Below, piece by piece: positions 59,241 through 64,000 of a DNA stretch of 64,000 nt. The first letter of the stretch is position 1, and every line of letters begins with the position of its first letter. The notes under the pieces are model-generated. The model ran no database searches, was not told the origin of the DNA, and was given only the letters and a program-made list of their open reading frames with translations. The DNA is from Eonycteris spelaea. Taxonomy: Eukaryota; Chordata; Mammalia; Chiroptera; Pteropodidae. The DNA lies in contig PUFA01000081.1 of assembly GCA_003508835.1 (NCBI GenBank), positions 7,812,001 to 7,876,000 on the forward strand, in the 5' to 3' direction. Made by a program: the position numbers and the translations under genes.

Positions 59241-59574
59241 GGTATCTCTCCCCTGACATTAATAAAGCTCAAGCTGAGGACATGCTCACCAAGCCTTCTA
59301 TTTGGAGCAGCCAAAAGAAGTGAGTGTGGACCTGGGAAATGAGGGGAGGAACCCAAAAGAAGAGGCAGCCTGGGTGGAACAGCATTTGTCCAAGCCCAGA
59401 CTTCTGACTACCTACCTGCATTGGAATCATGGGGTGCCTGATCCCTGCCTTACCACAGACTCACTGAAGCAGAATCTCTCATTTGGGCCTGAGAACATGC
59501 ATTTTAATAAGACCCACCCCACCCCACCCTCATCCCCCACCCAATGAGAACAGTAGAGACAGGTCTGTGCAGTG

Positions 59575-59790
59575 GAAGGTCTGTTTGTCACACCAACCTG
59601 GGTTTGAATCCTGACCCTTCCAGACCCCAGCTTACCACTCTATGCCTCTGCTTGCTCATCTGCAAGATGGCCATCATAATAGTACCAACTGCATACATAG
59701 GGTTGCTGGGAGATTTAAGTGATTCGAATGAGGATGAAAGCTCCTGGCACAGAGTAAGCACTCAATATAGAATGTATCAAAAGAACAATT
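59575..59790 (+). repeat. MIR SINE
   Basis: Contains caacctgggtttgaatcctg, cttgctcatctgcaagatgg, catcataatagtaccaactg, agggttgctgggagatttaa and ggcacagagtaagcactcaa. It ends about 50 bases before the exon at 59842. Confidence 0.9.
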
Positions 59791-59804
59791 GAATGAAGGA
59801 CTGA

Positions 59805-59963
<159 letters not shown>

Positions 59964-61012
59964 TAAAGGAAGGGGAAGCCCAGGCTGGGAGTGCAGTGAA
60001 GCCAGATACTGCTCTTAGGAGTGGCTCTAGGGCCTGACTGCCACTTCCTAGCTCTGGTCATCAGGGCCCTGCCCACTGTCCCCACCCTGCTTTCCTGCCA
60101 GCACACCCTCCTGCCCCCTTGGTAATCTCCTCCATCACCCCCAAACGTAGCTGCTCTGGTCTCTCCAAGTCTTCCCAAACAGTTTTCCTTACCTCGAATT
60201 CTCAACTCCCAGTTCAAGTTTTTAAAACGTTGCTACATACTTTCATTCTGCTGAACCACTTCTACCTAACCGTCCCGCCTGACAAAACAGGAGAAATTCT
60301 CAGAGTGGGCCATGGTTAGTGGTATCTGAGGGCCCCACCAACATGCGTCCCTGTCCCAGCAAATTATGGAGGACACAAAGACATAGGAAAGCAACTTTTT
60401 CTTTCTTCTTCTGTTTTTTTTTTTGAGACAACCATGACATGCCCCAGGCAGCCACATGGGTCCCAAGTGCCACCCCCTGCCCCGTTCCCCCACATCTCGC
60501 CTGCCTGCCTCTGTTCTCAGTTGCCTATAGGGTCTCTTGTACTTGGCAGCCTGCCTTCCCCAGTGAAGGGTGTATAGTTAGAACTAGCAATTTACCCTTT
60601 ATCTCCATATGAATGCACGCGCTTACATCCTCTCACACTGTAAAACGCCCCAGCCTGCCCTCCCAATCCTCTCCCTGGTTTTTCAGTCAGAATCCATCGG
60701 CCTCTAGTCGCTCTTCACTCCCAGAAACCTGCCCTTGCCCTGCCAATCCATCACAGGTGGTTCCCCTGTTTGCCCCAGAGAATGTCCTCCAGCCAAAGCC
60801 CATGGCCCTGCTATCAGACTGGGGTCTATTGGCAGAGAGCTGCCCCACACCCATGATGTTGTGCAAGTCACTTAGCACCCAAGCCCAGTGGCCAGCATGT
60901 CTGTCAATCCAGCGTGTGTGTCAATCAAGCCAGGTCCAATTTCTTCCCCTGGATGGTTTGGTTTCTCAGAAACTGCTAAGCTGAGCTGCTGAAGCACCGG
61001 GTGTTTCTGCTG

Positions 61013-61112
61013 ATAATCTTCCCTTCCATTGTCGTTCATAATCTTCCCTTCATTGTCACTCATCTTCTTCTCTTCTAATTGTGGCTGATAATCTTCCCTT
61101 TCCTTGTTGTGG
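61013..61112. repeat. 25-bp minisatellite, four degenerate copies
   Basis: Copies start at 61013, 61038, 61062 and 61088 (lengths 25, 24, 26, 25). The unit begins ataatcttcccttccattgt. The third copy is the most diverged. Copies 1, 2 and 4 share the core ataatcttccctt exactly. Confidence 0.85.
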
Positions 61113-61349
61113 TGGAGGCCTCAGGAGAGGTCTCAGTTTGTGTGTGACAGTGACATGCCTGCCTGGGCAGAAGAAGGTGGGAGGCGGGGTCTCAGCTCTT
61201 GGCTGAGCCATCCAGCGCTTGGGTTGAAATACTTTGTTTGCAAAGGGGGTTAAAGGTCTGGCATGGAGGGCGGGTGGCTTCTCTGTTCACTCCCACGCAT
61301 GCTTTGTTTGCTTTGGGCCTGGGCTATGTCCTCAGCTTTTTGTCACAAT

Positions 61350-61470
61350 AACCATGCAGCCTACGGGCTCCTTTTGTTATCCTCTTTTCGCAGATGAAGA
61401 AACTGAGGCTCAGAGATGCCGAGTAACTTGCAGGGAACTACACCCAGGTCTGTGTGCATCTTAGTCCACA
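61350..61470 (-). repeat. MIR SINE
   Basis: Contains gttatcctcttttcgcagat, gaagaaactgaggctcagag and ccgagtaacttgcagggaac. Confidence 0.85.
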
Positions 61471-61529
61471 TGCTCTGATGTTTCGTTAGGTTCTATCCTG
61501 GATGAGCACAGCCAGCCTTGCTGTAGAGC

Positions 61530-61690
61530 CAGGGCGGCCTGGAGGCGAGAAGCCTGGGCTTCCGAGTCAGACAGGGCTGAGTTGGAGTCCCAGGCCCACG
61601 ACTCTTGACAGCTGTGTGACTCTGGGCCAGTCACTTTCCTTCTCTGTGCTATAGTGCCTTTGCACAATAAGAGTGGAAACACCTTTCCCA
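61530..61690 (+). repeat. MIR SINE
   Basis: Contains gcctgggcttccgagtcaga, gacagctgtgtgactctggg and ccagtcactttccttctctg. Confidence 0.85.
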
Positions 61691-61799
61691 ATGAGGTAGA
61701 CTGAATCTGAAAGGATTTGGGGCCAAAAAATGGCTCCAGGGATAGGAAGTGCCCCACATGGTAACCCTGAAAAGAATCCTTTGCTCTTTCCCTCCTGGC

Positions 61800-62035
61800 A
61801 GTGCAGCTCATTGGGTAAAGCCCAGCCTTTGGAACAAGATTGCCTGGATCAATCCAGGCTCTAGCACCTAACACTCTGTGATCTTGGCAAATTGCTTACA
61901 CCCCTATGCTGCCATAGGGATAATAATGGTATTCACCACATAGAAATTAAATAAATTAATGTCTGTTTAACTGCTTTAAACAGAGCCTGGCACACAACAA
62001 GCACCATATGTTTGCCATTATTATTGTTATTAATC
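61800..62035 (+). repeat. MIR SINE, nearly full length
   Basis: Contains gattgcctggatcaatccag, actctgtgatcttggcaaat, agggataataatggtattca, agagcctggcacacaacaag and caccatatgtttgccattat. Confidence 0.88.
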
Positions 62036-62629
62036 ACATTTTCTGTGGATCTCCTCTGTGCCACTGGAAATGAGTGTAGGGAGATAGATATAAGCAAGCC
62101 TGGGCCCCACAGGGTAAGGGTTGTGGCCTAGGCCTAAAGGAGAAGGAATGACTTTTCTGCCCAAACTGAGGGCAAGGAGGAAGGTCAGGAAAAGGTACAT
62201 GCTGGAAATCTGGCCACAGTGCCGGGAAGCCCAGGGAGGGGGATCTGTATGTTGGAAAAGCTGGGCCGGTGAGTAGGAATGGAACATCCTGCATACCTGG
62301 CCCTGTCTCAGCATGGCAGGATCCAGATGGTTAGTGGCTCAAGCTCTGCCATCGGAGCCTGCACAGTGTGCCCAGGCCCAGAGACTCACACAGTGGCAAC
62401 ACAGGGGTTGGATTCTGCTCACCTCTACTTGCCTCCACCTGGCAGAGCAAAAGGCACCAGGAGCTAAGGGCAGGGGGCCATCACAATCCTGGAGAAGGAA
62501 CAAATCAAGTCCTGCCCATAGAGGCTGACCAGAGCCTAACCCCCTCAGTGCTCAGGACTGCTATCTTGCCTCCGAGGCAGGGGCTACATCTCATTTAAGT
62601 CATGAACCCCAGAACAGAGCCCAGCTTGA

Positions 62630-62815
62630 CAGGCAGCATGGTAGAGATGAAGAATCAGTTTTAGAGTCAAGAGATCCCGGTTCAGGTCCTGACTCTGCCA
62701 CTTCTTTGCTGAGTGAACTTGGGCAGGTTACTTCGCCTCTCTGAGCCTCAGTGTTCTCATCTGTTACGTGGGCATGCTGGAGCTCTGTAAGTGCTGGGAT
62801 TATTATTCTCAGGCC
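62630..62815 (+). repeat. MIR SINE
   Basis: Contains caggcagcatggtagagatg, gttcaggtcctgactctgcc, gagtgaacttgggcaggtta and ctctctgagcctcagtgttc. Confidence 0.9.
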
Positions 62816-62876
62816 CTCTGTCAGTGTGAGTGAGTGAGGAAATGAAGATAAGCCCAGTGGGAAGGGAGCTGAGTGA

Positions 62877-64000
<1,124 letters not shown>

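Noticed and set aside
59425..59520. Possible hAT element (ttggaatcatggggtgcctg, gaacatgcattttaataaga)
   Set aside because: Only two short motifs match and no inverted ends could be found, so it was not listed as a feature.

Overview
The window is mammalian nuclear DNA from inside one multi-exon gene. Five coding exons on the + strand carry canonical AG/GT splice sites and join in a consistent reading frame. They encode the middle of a sodium- and chloride-dependent neurotransmitter transporter of the SLC6 family, and the protein matches the GABA transporter GAT-3 (SLC6A11) best. The exons are at 6374-6508, 38545-38648, 45352-45476, 59842-59954 and 62964-63101. They cover transmembrane segment 5 to most of transmembrane segment 9, about 205 residues of a protein of roughly 630. 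The start and end of the gene lie outside the window. I see no second gene, no rRNA or tRNA gene and no CRISPR array.

The rest (about 99 percent) is intron. Introns between consecutive exons are about 32.0, 6.7, 14.4 and 3.0 kb. They hold mammal-wide old repeats: many MIR SINEs and L2 LINE tails, one L3/CR1 fragment, hAT-Charlie and Tigger DNA transposons, two MLT1-type LTRs and another LTR, plus HAL1 and L1 pieces. The densest block is 47.1-59.0 kb in the 14.4-kb intron. It has L1 and HAL1 fragments in both orientations and a three-level nest (Tigger, then MER2, then L1) whose insertion order can be read from the target duplications.

Organism: a placental mammal. I recognise no Alu, B1/B2, carnivore tRNA-Lys SINE, cetartiodactyl CHR SINE or horse ERE. 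The 3' ends of the youngest-looking L1 copies resemble those I associate with laurasiatherians, and bats in particular. That last step is an inference with modest confidence.

I did not find a new biological system. The items most worth a second look are structural: the nested transposons, an L1 with a 5' inversion and a recognisable target duplication, a 76-bp near-perfect CA/TG palindrome, a 25-bp minisatellite, a 27-bp exact duplication, a G-quadruplex candidate, and the weak acceptor of the last exon. Repeat boundaries were judged by eye from remembered consensus sequences and are approximate, except where terminal repeats and target duplications fix them.
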